Shown here: positions 33,642 through 43,058 of the stretch, in pieces | Position numbering within the stretch: the first letter of the stretch is position 1 | Layout: every line of letters begins with the position of its first letter | Assembly: GCA_036381475.1 (NCBI GenBank) | Contig: DASVCT010000035.1 | Span: 1 to 44,087 of the forward strand | Origin: ZC4RG29 sp036381475 | Lineage (GTDB): Bacteria > Bacteroidota > Bacteroidia > Cytophagales > Cyclobacteriaceae | DNA: 44,087 nucleotides | Direction: 5' to 3' | Program-made: the position numbers and the translations under genes | The notes under the pieces: model-generated | What the model was told of the DNA's origin: nothing | What the model saw: only the letters and a program-made list of their open reading frames with translations | The model's database searches: none

Positions 33642-34601
33642 TCAGGATCTTTCGACTCTGCCGGCGACGATATACATGAGGCTGCCACCCGCTGAGATGA
33701 AACGTTGTGCTTTCAGGTCGCGCAGCAATTCCTCCTTGTGGATAAGCCAGTTTGCCCAATAAGCGTTAAAGTCGGATTTGGCGCCACCTCCCGCCTTGAA
33801 ATACCGGTAGTTCGTGTCGTAGTCGAAGCCGCCTGTACCCGACTCCAGCCATTCAATGAGCTGTGACACCCGTACGCGTTTCTCACGCGTGTCATAAGGT
33901 GGAATGCAAGACAGCGCTTTGTCCGATATCCAGACACGAATGTCGCGCAAGCCGACCTGTTGAAAGAGGTCAGGTAACGCATCGCCGAGGGAATTATAGC
34001 CCAGTCCAAGCTTTCGTTTTCCGTTCTCGCACCGGAGTCTTACCTCAACGACGCGCAAGAGTTCGGGAACACTGAATTCGGTCTGCCGGTAGTTATCAAA
34101 CATCAGCGACGTCACCAGGTTGTTCGGTTCCAGGGCCAGGATCCAGCCTCCATCGCGCGTGACGCGCTTCATTTCTTTCAGTACCTGGACCGGGTCTTCT
34201 ACGTGAATTAGTAGTGTCTGGCAAAAAGCAAGATCCATGACGCCCTCGTCGAACGGAATGTCCGTTGCATCGCCTTCGACAAATCTGAACGTGCAGCCGG
34301 ATTCGTCCTTACGGGCGCGTTGAGTTGCCTTCCGAATGTGCATGCGCTCGGCATCGAGCCCGTAAAGAACCGCTTCTGGAGAAAAATACGGCGCGAGTGC
34401 GAACGACATCGAGCCGGTTCCGCAGCCAATGTCGGCTACGTTTCGACAATTGAAAAAATTAAGGCGGCGGGCGGTGAGTTCAAGAAAGTCCTCGTTCCAC
34501 CAATATTCCCTCCCTTCGGTGAGAACGTCGACGGAATGACCCTCGTTGTGACGGTTATTTTGATTTTGCTGGTTGTACTTTTCCTTTCCTGACTTCCCCA
34601 A
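33642..34601 (-). CDS. Class I SAM-dependent methyltransferase
   Basis: A Rossmann-fold methyltransferase. The SAM motif is NVADIGCGTGSMSFAL, then LYGLDAERM, GDATDIPF and the post-I/II elements LAFCQTLLIHVEDPVQVLKEMKRV. A C-terminal extension of about 120 residues has no recognised motif. The start is unclear: the ATG at 34712 would overlap the small gene at 34555-34761 by 158 bp. I use the TTG at 34601, which follows immediately inside the end of that gene, but no ATG or GTG lies close to the conserved region (VDVLTEGREYWW). The substrate is unknown. Confidence 0.78.
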   Translation of the reverse strand: MGKSGKEKYNQQNQNNRHNEGHSVDVLTEGREYWWNEDFLELTARRLNFFNCRNVADIGCGTGSMSFALAPYFSPEAVLYGLDAERMHIRKATQRARKDESGCTFRFVEGDATDIPFDEGVMDLAFCQTLLIHVEDPVQVLKEMKRVTRDGGWILALEPNNLVTSLMFDNYRQTEFSVPELLRVVEVRLRCENGKRKLGLGYNSLGDALPDLFQQVGLRDIRVWISDKALSCIPPYDTREKRVRVSQLIEWLESGTGGFDYDTNYRYFKAGGGAKSDFNAYWANWLIHKEELLRDLKAQRFISAGGSLMYIVAGRVERS

Positions 34602-34761
34602 TGTAATGGACACTATAGGCGTTTTCGTATTGTTTGATTGCGCGTTGTATCTCCGGATAAGTATCCCTTCTGATCTTGATGCCCTTCGGCGACCCCTTCT
34701 GGCGGACTTCAATGTAAAATCCGCTCCTCAACTTGACTTCTTTTGTTGCTGGCCTTGCCAT
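34555..34761 (-). CDS. Small conserved Bacteroidota protein (68 residues)
   Basis: A small basic protein, MARPATKEVKLRSGFYIEVRQ..., of a type I know as common in Bacteroidota, with a conserved pattern RSGFYIEVR...GIKIRRDTY. Function is unknown; it is cytoplasmic and could bind nucleic acid given its charge. Its 3' end overlaps the presumed start region of the methyltransferase gene, suggesting coupled translation. Confidence 0.8.
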   Translation of the reverse strand: MARPATKEVKLRSGFYIEVRQKGSPKGIKIRRDTYPEIQRAIKQYENAYSVHYIGEVRKGKVQPAKSK

Positions 34762-35128
34762 GGTATTACACAGTTATATAATGAACACTTCGGTGTGAGC
34801 CGGGCGATTCCTGCTGGAAACTTCTAACAATCAAAATGCTGTTCGGAAGGGAGTCAACTGATTCGAAGTGAGATTGCTATTAAGCTTGCGAAGGTAAGCA
34901 AAATATGTCAAAATACCCTCTTCTTCCCGTCTCCCAGAGGTTATGCCCCAATTCCCGTTATTTACGGCATTTTGACTATCCTCTTCCGGGTCACGTCGAT
35001 ACAACAGCAATACCGTTGTGCCAGTTCCACAGCCGGACAAAATATCCCTTTTTCATGCCTCACGGCACAGCTGCTAGCCACATCGCTGGAAATACCTTTA
35101 TTTTGCCCAATTCTCACCTGCAAATTCC
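34762..35128. other. Intergenic stretch without supported gene
   Basis: This 367-bp gap separates divergently transcribed genes (the small protein on minus, GNAT on plus) and so should hold both promoters. A plus-strand reading frame of 82 codons at 34905 overlaps the acetyltransferase start and has no recognisable sequence. I see no strong hairpin, repeat or regulator site. Confidence 0.5.
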
Positions 35129-35620
35129 GTGGACATCCAGTTTCTGGCCGTAAACGACCAAAATCTCAACGAAGTGAAGGCGATTTACGATTGGTTTATC
35201 GCGCACTCAACCGCCACCTTTCACACCGAACCCATTTCGATCGACCAGCTGAAGGCATTCCTGTTCGTGGGCCACCCCGTTTATCGCTCCTATCTGGTTC
35301 TACACAACGACGCAATCGCAGGATATTGCCTCCTCACCAAGTATAAGGACCGGCCCGCCTACCAACGCACTGCAGAGGTCACTATATACCTGCGCCCCGA
35401 GTTCCAGGGCCGGGGACTGGGTTTTGCGGCGCTGCAAAGACTCATCCAGGATGCCCGCGACAGCGGTCTGAAAACGCTGCTTGCCCTGATCAGCGGCGGA
35501 AATGAGTCAAGCATAGCCCTTTTCACAAAAGCCGGCTTTACTAAATGTGCCCATTTTAGGAACGTCGGTGAAAAGTTTAACCAGGTGCTGGACGTCTTAG
35601 GATACCAACTCGAACTCTGA
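35129..35620 (+). CDS. GNAT-family N-acetyltransferase
   Basis: A 163-residue acetyltransferase of the GNAT fold, closest in look to the phosphinothricin-acetyltransferase-like group. The acetyl-CoA loop is EVTIYLRPEFQGRGLGFAALQRLI (Q/RxxGxG/A) and NESSIALFTKAGFTKCAHFRNVGEKFNQVLDV follows. The start is GTG at 35129. Substrate unknown. It is convergent with the next gene, 13 bp apart. Confidence 0.9.
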   Translation: MDIQFLAVNDQNLNEVKAIYDWFIAHSTATFHTEPISIDQLKAFLFVGHPVYRSYLVLHNDAIAGYCLLTKYKDRPAYQRTAEVTIYLRPEFQGRGLGFAALQRLIQDARDSGLKTLLALISGGNESSIALFTKAGFTKCAHFRNVGEKFNQVLDVLGYQLEL

Positions 35621-35633
35621 CGAGCCGGGCGTT

Positions 35634-37895
35634 CTAATTAGCCATCGCAACCGTTTCCGGAAAGCAAAGGCGATTGGGCCGGATCCACTCTACGCGTTTG
35701 TTGTGCATGTTGATGATCTCGTCCTTCCCTTCGGTGATCCTGATGAACTGATCGGGGTCCACATTCCGAAAAACCTGTACGGTACCGCTTCCATACCAAC
35801 GGACTTCGATCTCATCAATGATGGTGGCTTGTCCCAGGCCAATCTCCCTCCTCAGCGTTGATGCGCCGAAGCTGCCGCCGGAGTTCACCGTCCGGTAGAC
35901 GTTCCTGGTCTTACCGTTCTCGCGGAAGGTAATCTTCAGCCGGGTTCCGATCGCCATGCGGTTGGATTTAGTTCCTTCCAGCCGGATCGAGATCCAACGG
36001 TTGTCGTTTTGTCCGGGGTTCAAAAAGAAAGAATTCTGATACGCGTCACCCGGATATGCGCCACCCATGTGGACGAAAATATCCTCGTCTCCGTCGTTGT
36101 CAAGGTCTCCAAAGGAAACACCATGGCCTTTCTGAAGATGGCCCACGCGTGCAGAGGTAGTGACGTCTGCAAATGTCTTTCCCTTTTGGTTGAGGAACAT
36201 CTTATTGGGAATAACCGACTCGAGCGTGGGATTGCCTGTCCCCAGGTACATATCGAGATATCCATCGTTGTCGACGTTGCCGAAGTTTGCGCCCATCGCA
36301 AACACCGGTTCATCAAGTCCTGCTTCCCGTGCCACGTCGGTAAACGTTCCATCCCCGTTGTTGTGGTATAGGAGCATCTTTTCTTTGGACAGAGCATCAA
36401 TTCCAAGGGATTGGGCAGCCAGGTAGCTGTCGAGGGGTTTATCAAACGTATAGTCCGTTGTAAAAATGTCCACCCATCCGTCGTTGTCATAATCCCAGAA
36501 CCATGCGGGAAAGGTCCTGCCATGATCTTTGTCCAGCCCTGCCGCTGCTGTTACATCGGAAAACGCGATCTCACCGTCCTTCACTCCGTTATTCTTCAAC
36601 AGTACGCGCTTGCCATCCATGGTTGACATGAAAATATCCTCCCATCCGTCGTTGTTGTAATCGCCGGAAGTGACGGCTTTGACAAACAGAACTATTTCAC
36701 ATCCGGCCTTTTTCGCGACCTCGCTGAAGGTACCGTCCTGATTGTTGATGTACAGTTCACAGGGATGCGCTGTCTTGAATGAACCTGACACCGACTCGTT
36801 CCCGATAAAAAGGTCGATCCATCCGTCGTTGTTGAAATCGGCCCAGGTAGCCGTTTGAGTCGGATGATATGAGAGCAGTCCGGCCGCCGTCGTTACGTCG
36901 CTGAACGTTCCGTCGCCGTTGTTCCTTAGCAGCGAATTAGGTTCCATACCTGATTCTCCCTTCCAGGCTCCCCGCAACACGAACACATCGGCATAGCCAT
37001 CATTGTCGTAGTCGCCCTGGATCATGTTCAGGCCACCGGTAATTTCTTCCAATCCGGAGCCCGTGGTCACATCAGCGAAGGTTCCATTGCCCAGGTTCCT
37101 GAAGTAATGCATACTTTCACTGAGGTCCCACGACGACAACATGATGTCGAGAAAGCCATCGTTGTCGAAATCTTCCACAATACTTCCGCCGGCTACATTC
37201 CGGATGTCGAGCTGAAGGTCGCCGGCAATATCTTCGAAAGGTTTCACTTCACGCGTCGTGTCGGAATCAAGCCCTGAGACCAGGTATTGCTTTGGCACAC
37301 CATTGGGATATTCACCCAGTGTCATGTACGCAATATTGAGCAGCCACCTCGACTCCAGGTCGTTTGGATCATTCCGCAGCATTTCTTCATAGATGGCTAT
37401 GGCCTTCCTGGAACCATCTTGGCGAACGTGCACACCGAAGTTCCTTATGGGCATGATGCACGATTCGGCAGCGTGAAAGTCGATGCAATTCGAGCGTTCG
37501 CCCAGCCTCATATACGCTATGGCAAGGGACCGTCTGATCAGCCGCATATCGTAAAATTGGTTCTCCTTCTCCAGGCCCTCCAGGAGTTCAATCGCCTCCT
37601 GTTCCCGTCCCAACTCGAGGAGGATGTTGGCTTTCGCAAACTGGTTACGCATCATTCTTTCCGGACTTCTGTGATGTAGCTGGAGCAGAGAATCCGTGTA
37701 GTCCAACCTTGCCTGGGTGGCGAACGAATTTTCCGGTCTATTGAATCTCGCGTTCACGTCCTTCAGGATCCCTATCATTTCTTCGTGGCTTCCGGGCTGT
37801 CCGGAATTGCATGCGGCCACCAGTGCAATTACTGCAACCCATATCGGCAGGTGGATCGCTGTTTTCAATCGGGGGGAATCTTGGAAATCAACCAT
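35634..37895 (-). CDS. FG-GAP/VCBS-repeat, ASPIC-UnbV (CRTAC1-family) lipoprotein
   Basis: A 753-residue surface or periplasmic protein. A lipoprotein signal (ALVAAC, Cys29 with the chosen start) is followed by about 170 residues of TPR-like helices, then a beta-propeller of FG-GAP repeats, each with a DxDxDG-like calcium motif such as DYDNDGYADVFV and DFNNDGWIDLFIG, repeated eight or nine times. The C-terminal ASPIC/UnbV domain starts near GTRLKITFRENGKTRNVYRTVNSGGSFG. I use the ATG at 37895; the upstream ATG at 37943 overlaps the Gfo/Idh gene by 19 bp. Function in the family is poorly known; carbohydrate or protein binding is likely. Confidence 0.88.
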   Translation of the reverse strand: MVDFQDSPRLKTAIHLPIWVAVIALVAACNSGQPGSHEEMIGILKDVNARFNRPENSFATQARLDYTDSLLQLHHRSPERMMRNQFAKANILLELGREQEAIELLEGLEKENQFYDMRLIRRSLAIAYMRLGERSNCIDFHAAESCIMPIRNFGVHVRQDGSRKAIAIYEEMLRNDPNDLESRWLLNIAYMTLGEYPNGVPKQYLVSGLDSDTTREVKPFEDIAGDLQLDIRNVAGGSIVEDFDNDGFLDIMLSSWDLSESMHYFRNLGNGTFADVTTGSGLEEITGGLNMIQGDYDNDGYADVFVLRGAWKGESGMEPNSLLRNNGDGTFSDVTTAAGLLSYHPTQTATWADFNNDGWIDLFIGNESVSGSFKTAHPCELYINNQDGTFSEVAKKAGCEIVLFVKAVTSGDYNNDGWEDIFMSTMDGKRVLLKNNGVKDGEIAFSDVTAAAGLDKDHGRTFPAWFWDYDNDGWVDIFTTDYTFDKPLDSYLAAQSLGIDALSKEKMLLYHNNGDGTFTDVAREAGLDEPVFAMGANFGNVDNDGYLDMYLGTGNPTLESVIPNKMFLNQKGKTFADVTTSARVGHLQKGHGVSFGDLDNDGDEDIFVHMGGAYPGDAYQNSFFLNPGQNDNRWISIRLEGTKSNRMAIGTRLKITFRENGKTRNVYRTVNSGGSFGASTLRREIGLGQATIIDEIEVRWYGSGTVQVFRNVDPDQFIRITEGKDEIINMHNKRVEWIRPNRLCFPETVAMAN

Positions 37896-37924
37896 CACAG
37901 GATCGTCACAAGGTTCTTTTTCGT

Positions 37925-39007
37925 TCAACCATTTCCTAACCATAAATCAATCGGTTTGGCTACCCGTGGTGTATACGGAAGCTCTATCTTTTTGCCCTGC
38001 CCTGCCGAAGCATATGCTGCGTAGATGACCTCCAGCACATCTCTTCCCAGTTCACCGGTAACCAGAGGCGTTTTGTCTTCGCGCACGCATTCGATGAAAT
38101 GCCTCAGCTCATGCGGATAGCCCTGGTTGAACGCTTCTTCGAATATCGGGAAACTCCAACCCTTTGTGGTATCTGCCTTCTCCATCGCATACCCGTATCC
38201 TTCCCGGCTGTACGCGATGGCTGCATTGCCCATAAAAAGATCCGCATAGATTACACCACCAGTTCCATAAACCTCACTGCGATCATCCATCCCACCATGT
38301 TTGGCCCAACTGTTTTCAGCAACACAGGTTACGCCATTGTCGTATTCCACGATTACAATGGAGTTGTCTTCGCCTTTGGTGCGCCCCTTGTGAAATACGG
38401 TTGCCATACTCGCAAAAACATGTCGCGGCTTGGCTTTTCCCAGCATCCAGCTGAACCAGCCGAAGGCATGGCATCCCATGTCCATAAGAACGCCACCTCC
38501 AGCCAGGTTGACGTCATAAAACCAATCGGAGTGCGGGCCCGAGTGCTTTTCACCCTGCTTCAGCATATAGATATCTCCTACCGCACCTTCCTTAACCATG
38601 CTTCGCACCCGTTCATACTTAGGTGCAAAGCAAAGCTCTTCCGCGTACATCAGCTTGACCCCGGCGTCACGACATGCAGCGATCATGTTGTCGGCCTCTT
38701 CGAGGGTTATGGCGAGGGGCTTTTCGATAATGACGTGCTTTCCTGCTTTTGCGGCTTTGAGTGTGGCATCATGGTGGAGGTAGTTGGGGAGACAGATGTC
38801 CACGACGTCACATCCCGATTGCGTGATCGCGGCATCGAGATCAGAAAAATGTTGTGAGATCCCATACTTTTCCGCAAACGCTTTTGCCTTTTCGGGTTTC
38901 CTTGCGTACACAGCAACCACCTCGGCATCCGGAACAAACCGATGATACGATTCAACGTGAATATCTGTAATGAACCCGGCGCCGAGGATGGCTACTCTTG
39001 TTTTCAT
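37925..39007 (-). CDS. Gfo/Idh/MocA-family oxidoreductase
   Basis: A 360-residue NAD(P)-dependent sugar dehydrogenase-type enzyme. The Rossmann motif is RVAILGAGFITDIH and the catalytic Lys lies in the family motif EKPLAITLEEA. The C-terminal domain (GGGVLMDMGCHAFGW) carries the active-site His. No signal peptide is seen, so it acts in the cytoplasm. It is followed by the CRTAC1-type gene and preceded, after 101 bp, by the GMC oxidoreductase gene on the same strand. Confidence 0.9.
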   Translation of the reverse strand: MKTRVAILGAGFITDIHVESYHRFVPDAEVVAVYARKPEKAKAFAEKYGISQHFSDLDAAITQSGCDVVDICLPNYLHHDATLKAAKAGKHVIIEKPLAITLEEADNMIAACRDAGVKLMYAEELCFAPKYERVRSMVKEGAVGDIYMLKQGEKHSGPHSDWFYDVNLAGGGVLMDMGCHAFGWFSWMLGKAKPRHVFASMATVFHKGRTKGEDNSIVIVEYDNGVTCVAENSWAKHGGMDDRSEVYGTGGVIYADLFMGNAAIAYSREGYGYAMEKADTTKGWSFPIFEEAFNQGYPHELRHFIECVREDKTPLVTGELGRDVLEVIYAAYASAGQGKKIELPYTPRVAKPIDLWLGNG

Positions 39008-39038
39008 GTGTTGAAGTGTTGAAGTGTTAGCGTGTTGA
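39007..39038. repeat. GTTGAAG-type short tandem repeat before the Gfo/Idh start
   Basis: Tandem GTGTTGAA units directly before the ATG on the minus strand (which reads CTTCAACAC). Same family as the TTCAAC arrays at 10679 and 30520 but in the opposite orientation relative to the window. Confidence 0.55.
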
Positions 39039-39108
39039 AGTTTCTGTATCTGCCACTTGTGTAGTAACTCGAAAGGGAGTGCGAATTTAAGTAGACGGTC
39101 CTCTCACT

Positions 39109-40842
39109 CTACAAATTTCCTCTTTTCATTTCCCTCACCGCATAGTCCGTCGCTCGTGCTGTCAGTGCCATATACAACACAGAAGGACTTTGGTTGCCGG
39201 TGCTCGCCATGCAAGCGCCATCGGTGACAAACACGTTTTTACAATGGTGCAGCTGATTCCACTCATTGAGAATGGATGTCTTGGGGTCGCGGCCCATTCT
39301 GGCACCACCCATCTCGTGAATGTCGCGGCCGGGAGCCCAATGGTTATCATACTGCTTCACGTCTTTGCATCCCGCAGTCTCCAGCATCTCCGCGGCCTGC
39401 GTGAGGAAGTCCTTGATAAGTTTTTCGTCGTTGTCGTCGTAGTCCACTTCTGTGACCAGCAGGGGAATTCCCCATTGATCGGTTTTATCCTTACTGAGTG
39501 TCACCCTGTTCGTTTCTTTGGGCACAGTTTCCCCCTGCATGTACATATACACGCCCCATTCGCCGGGCTCGGTGAGTGCCTCCTTATACGCCGCACCGAT
39601 GGGCGGGGTCACGTCTTGGCCATCGCTACGAGAGCGAGATGCGCCCATAAAGGCCATGTATCCACCGACGAAGTCCATCTCCTGCTTACCAAGGTTTCGA
39701 AAGTTTGCAAGCATCGGTTCTGCCGGCGTGCGGCCGTAATAGTATTTATCGTCGGGCCCGTCAAACCTGGCGCCGACTGATCCGCGGTAATTGTGGAACA
39801 TGACATACTTACCCAGCAGTCCGTTGTCGTTACCCAATCCTTCGGGAAACCGATCGGATTTGGAGTTAAGCAGGACAAGCGTGCTGTTGAGGGCCGAAGC
39901 ATTCACAAATATGATCCGTGCAAAGAATTCCGTTGCAACACCGGTTTGAGCGTCGATTACCCGTACGCCGGTCGCGCGACCTGCCTTGTCGTCATATATT
40001 ATGGAGTGGACAACTGAGAACGGCCGGATCGTGAGATTTCCGGTACGCGACGCCCAGGGTAATGTGGATGATACCGAGCTGAAATAGGCTCCATAGGGGC
40101 ACCCCCGCATACAAAGGTTACGGGCCTGGCAGCGGCCCCTCCCCTGGCGAGTGTGGATATCGGTGGGTTCCGTCAGCTGCGCCCACCTCCCTGGTATCAT
40201 GTGGCGGTTTGGGTAGTGTTCGCTGATCCGTTGCTGCAGTATCTTTTCGACACAATTCAGTTCGAACGGCGGCAGATAATCTCCATCTGGCATGGCTTCA
40301 AGGCCTTCGCGTCCTCCGCAGATGCCGGCAAATTTTTCGACATGCGAATACCACGGGGCGATGTCGTCGTAGCGAATCGGCCAGTCTATTCCATATCCTA
40401 CGCGAGCCGGAGCGGTGAATTCGTGATTGCTCCAGCGTTGACAGGCACGCCCCCAGATAATGGACTTTCCGCCAACCTGGTATCCCCTGATCCAATCGAA
40501 CGGTTTGTTCTGCACATACGGATGGTCTTCATCTTCGATGAAAAAATGTGCAGTATCTTCAGCAAATCCTGCGGCGCGAGTAATGAGGGGATTCTTTTCC
40601 AGGAATTCACGCGTCATCCGTCCGCGATGCGGAAAATCCCACGGGTTGAGGTTCATCGTGGGGTAGTCCTTGATATGCTCTATGTTTCGTCCCCGCTCGA
40701 GCACCAGCGTCTTTGCACCTTTCTCGCAGAGCTCCTTTGCGGCCCAGCCCCCACTGATGCCTGAGCCGATGACGATGGCGTCGTAGGTATGCAAGTCCTT
40801 TCCGCGGCCATTAACGTTATGCGATGATGTGTCTTCCTGCAT
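39109..40842 (-). CDS. GMC-family oxidoreductase (gluconate 2-dehydrogenase large-subunit-like)
   Basis: A 577-residue flavoprotein. The FAD motif is YDAIVIGSGISGGWAAKELCEKGAKTLVLERG near residues 18-50. GGKSIIWGRACQRW is a hallmark of the GMC clade related to gluconate 2-dehydrogenase. The C-terminal active-site region is HEMGGARMGRDP...VFVTDGACMASTGNQSPSVLYMALTARA. Relatives are often paired with a small Tat-exported subunit 3, which is not adjacent here. No signal peptide. Likely oxidises a sugar or sugar acid. Confidence 0.9.
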   Translation of the reverse strand: MQEDTSSHNVNGRGKDLHTYDAIVIGSGISGGWAAKELCEKGAKTLVLERGRNIEHIKDYPTMNLNPWDFPHRGRMTREFLEKNPLITRAAGFAEDTAHFFIEDEDHPYVQNKPFDWIRGYQVGGKSIIWGRACQRWSNHEFTAPARVGYGIDWPIRYDDIAPWYSHVEKFAGICGGREGLEAMPDGDYLPPFELNCVEKILQQRISEHYPNRHMIPGRWAQLTEPTDIHTRQGRGRCQARNLCMRGCPYGAYFSSVSSTLPWASRTGNLTIRPFSVVHSIIYDDKAGRATGVRVIDAQTGVATEFFARIIFVNASALNSTLVLLNSKSDRFPEGLGNDNGLLGKYVMFHNYRGSVGARFDGPDDKYYYGRTPAEPMLANFRNLGKQEMDFVGGYMAFMGASRSRSDGQDVTPPIGAAYKEALTEPGEWGVYMYMQGETVPKETNRVTLSKDKTDQWGIPLLVTEVDYDDNDEKLIKDFLTQAAEMLETAGCKDVKQYDNHWAPGRDIHEMGGARMGRDPKTSILNEWNQLHHCKNVFVTDGACMASTGNQSPSVLYMALTARATDYAVREMKRGNL

Positions 40843-40879
40843 TGCCCGTAGTGTTCATGGCAGCAATTCGCCCGCCACA

Positions 40880-41491
40880 TTAGAGTTTCAATTCCCGGGA
40901 TTCAACGACCATTCCACCGTGGTGTTTTAAATCCTCTATCGCCATCCTGAAGCCATCTTCCGAGATAGGGCGCGTCGCATCTGAAATTACGGTGCACGTG
41001 AAGCCTTCCAGCAGCGCATCCCGGGCGGTAAAATATACGCAGTAATCCCCCGCGAGACCAACGACAAATACGTGAGTGACACGCCGGTCCCGGAGGTATC
41101 CGGCGAGGCCCGTGTTTTGAAGTCTTCCGTTGTCGTAGAAGCCGCTGTAGCTATCGATAGCCGGATCCATTCCCTTGCGGAAAATAGCCGCAACCCGTTT
41201 CATATCTAACGCACGGTGGAATGCCGCGCCTTCGGTACCCTGGACACAATGGTCCGGCCATAGTACCTGTTCAAGCCCGTTGAGCAAAATTTTTTCAAAC
41301 GGTTTATGTCCCGGATGATTTGAGGCAAAGCTGAGGTGGTTGGATGGATGCCAGTCCTGCGTAGCGACCACCAATTCAAATTGTTCCTGCAGGGTGTTGA
41401 CAAGCGGGATAATTTCCTCACCCTGCTTTACCTCCAGGTTTCCTCCCGTAGTGAAGTCGTACTGTATGTCGACGAGAATTAGTGCTTTCAT
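40880..41491 (-). CDS. pncA: Nicotinamidase
   Basis: A 203-residue isochorismatase-fold amidase turning nicotinamide into nicotinate. The catalytic triad is Asp8 (ILVDIQYDF), Lys106 (FRKGMD) and Cys151 (GLAGDYCV). The metal site is Asp46, His48 and His81 (DWHPSNH, WPDHCVQGT). The ATG overlaps the end of pncB by 4 bp (ATGA), so the pair is translationally coupled for NAD salvage. Confidence 0.95.
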   Translation of the reverse strand: MKALILVDIQYDFTTGGNLEVKQGEEIIPLVNTLQEQFELVVATQDWHPSNHLSFASNHPGHKPFEKILLNGLEQVLWPDHCVQGTEGAAFHRALDMKRVAAIFRKGMDPAIDSYSGFYDNGRLQNTGLAGYLRDRRVTHVFVVGLAGDYCVYFTARDALLEGFTCTVISDATRPISEDGFRMAIEDLKHHGGMVVESRELKL

Positions 41492-42909
41492 GACATTGTC
41501 TGTTGCAATTGCTTTCGCATGTGCTCACGCAGGCCGGCGAGTCCCGGACTAAGTCCCACCTTATAAAGGTGGGGGAAGTGAAAACGCTTGTACTCCGCAG
41601 GCAGCAGTTCCAGACGCTTCCTGGCATAATCAGCTATGCGATCTATGGGCTCGGGGTCACTGGTGAGTTGCCCGTTTTCCATTACCTTATGCAACAGCGG
41701 TTCGAGGCGGTAGGTTTGCAGCGACATCGACTTACCCGCCTCGAACGGATGCGACATGCTCGGGATGCTCTCTTCTTCTATCAGGGCGACGACATCGGCA
41801 CCGGCGAAACGATTTGTGACGTCGTGGGCGCGATAGACCTGCTTGACGCCGGGTAGTGTAGTTTTGGAAAGGGATTCAGAGAGTTTTATACGGGGCTCGT
41901 CGCGAAAGTAGCTGAGTTTGTACACACCGTCAAGCGCGGCATCCGGTTTACCTGTAACCAGGCTCGTCCCAACCCCGTAGATGTCGATAGGCGCTTCCTG
42001 ATCGATAAGGCTTTTGATGACATACTCATCGAGTTGATTTGAAGCCGCGATGCGCACGTACTCCAGGCCTGCTTCGTCGAGCATGACCCGTGCTCGTTTG
42101 GCAAGGTAGGCCAGGTCACCGCTGTCCAGGCGGATAGCGACCAACCGGTGTCCGCGCGTTTCCATTTCGCGCGCCACGGTGATCGCGTTGGGCACACCAC
42201 TCTCGAGGGTACTGTATGTGTCGACGAGCAGCACGCAATCCTCAGGTCGACTTTCCGCGAAGTGTCGGAACGCCGTTAGTTCGTCGCCGAAGCTTTGTAC
42301 CAACGAATGCGCCATGGTTCCGGAGGCCGGAATGCTGTATTGCATGGCTGCGGCAACGTTACTCGTCGCGTTGAATCCACCGACGAGGCATGCGCGGGTC
42401 GCATGAACGCCACCAAGGCCCTGAGCACGTCTGAGACCAAAGTCGACAAGTATGGCATCGCCTGCGACATAACGGATGCGCGCTGCCTTCGTAGCCACCA
42501 GCGTCTCAAAGTTGAGCAGGTTCAGCAGGAGCGTCTCTACGAGTTGTGCTTCGAGGATACTGCCCTCGACGCGCAGCACAGGGGCTGTAGGGAACACCAC
42601 GTCGCCTTCCCGTGCAGCATAGATGGTTCCCCGGAAGCGCCAGTCGCGGAGGTGGGCGATGTAGTCGGACGCGAATTTGTTTCTGCGAAGAAATTCAAGA
42701 TCCTCCTCAGTAAACCGAAGTCCTTGTAGTATGTCGAGCAGATCGCCAAGTCCTGCAAATATCGCATAGCCTCCGTCGTATGGCAGCTTGCGAAAGAAGT
42801 AATCAAACACCGCGCGGTCGTTGTGATGGCCGGATTCAAAATAGACCTGGCCCATCGTGATTTGGTAGAGATCGGTATAGCTCGCGGAAAGGGCGGATTG
42901 GAGCGTCAT
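41488..42909 (-). CDS. pncB: Nicotinate phosphoribosyltransferase
   Basis: A 473-residue enzyme joining nicotinate and PRPP to give nicotinate mononucleotide. YTDLYQITMGQVYFESGHHNDRAVFDYFFRKLPYDGGYAIFAG is the family N terminus. The likely phosphorylated catalytic His is in PASGTMAHSLVQSF, and IRLDSGDLAYLAKRAR contributes to the PRPP site. First gene of the pncB-pncA pair; its promoter should lie in the gap with the divergent rpiB-like gene (42910-43058). Confidence 0.95.
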   Translation of the reverse strand: MTLQSALSASYTDLYQITMGQVYFESGHHNDRAVFDYFFRKLPYDGGYAIFAGLGDLLDILQGLRFTEEDLEFLRRNKFASDYIAHLRDWRFRGTIYAAREGDVVFPTAPVLRVEGSILEAQLVETLLLNLLNFETLVATKAARIRYVAGDAILVDFGLRRAQGLGGVHATRACLVGGFNATSNVAAAMQYSIPASGTMAHSLVQSFGDELTAFRHFAESRPEDCVLLVDTYSTLESGVPNAITVAREMETRGHRLVAIRLDSGDLAYLAKRARVMLDEAGLEYVRIAASNQLDEYVIKSLIDQEAPIDIYGVGTSLVTGKPDAALDGVYKLSYFRDEPRIKLSESLSKTTLPGVKQVYRAHDVTNRFAGADVVALIEEESIPSMSHPFEAGKSMSLQTYRLEPLLHKVMENGQLTSDPEPIDRIADYARKRLELLPAEYKRFHFPHLYKVGLSPGLAGLREHMRKQLQQTMS

Positions 42910-43058
42910 GATGCAATCGTTATTGCAGGCTACAATATAGCAATTCGATGCGATCGGTATCGGGCATGCTGCCGTCTGTGACGGACCGTTCGGGAATCGA
43001 ACAAAACATTAATAAAAGTCACTCTAAATTATGATCTTAGCTGCGAAATTTGCCGAAT

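Noticed and set aside
34905..35153. Small plus-strand reading frame of 82 codons upstream of the GNAT gene
   Set aside because: It overlaps the acetyltransferase start in another frame and has no conserved-looking sequence.
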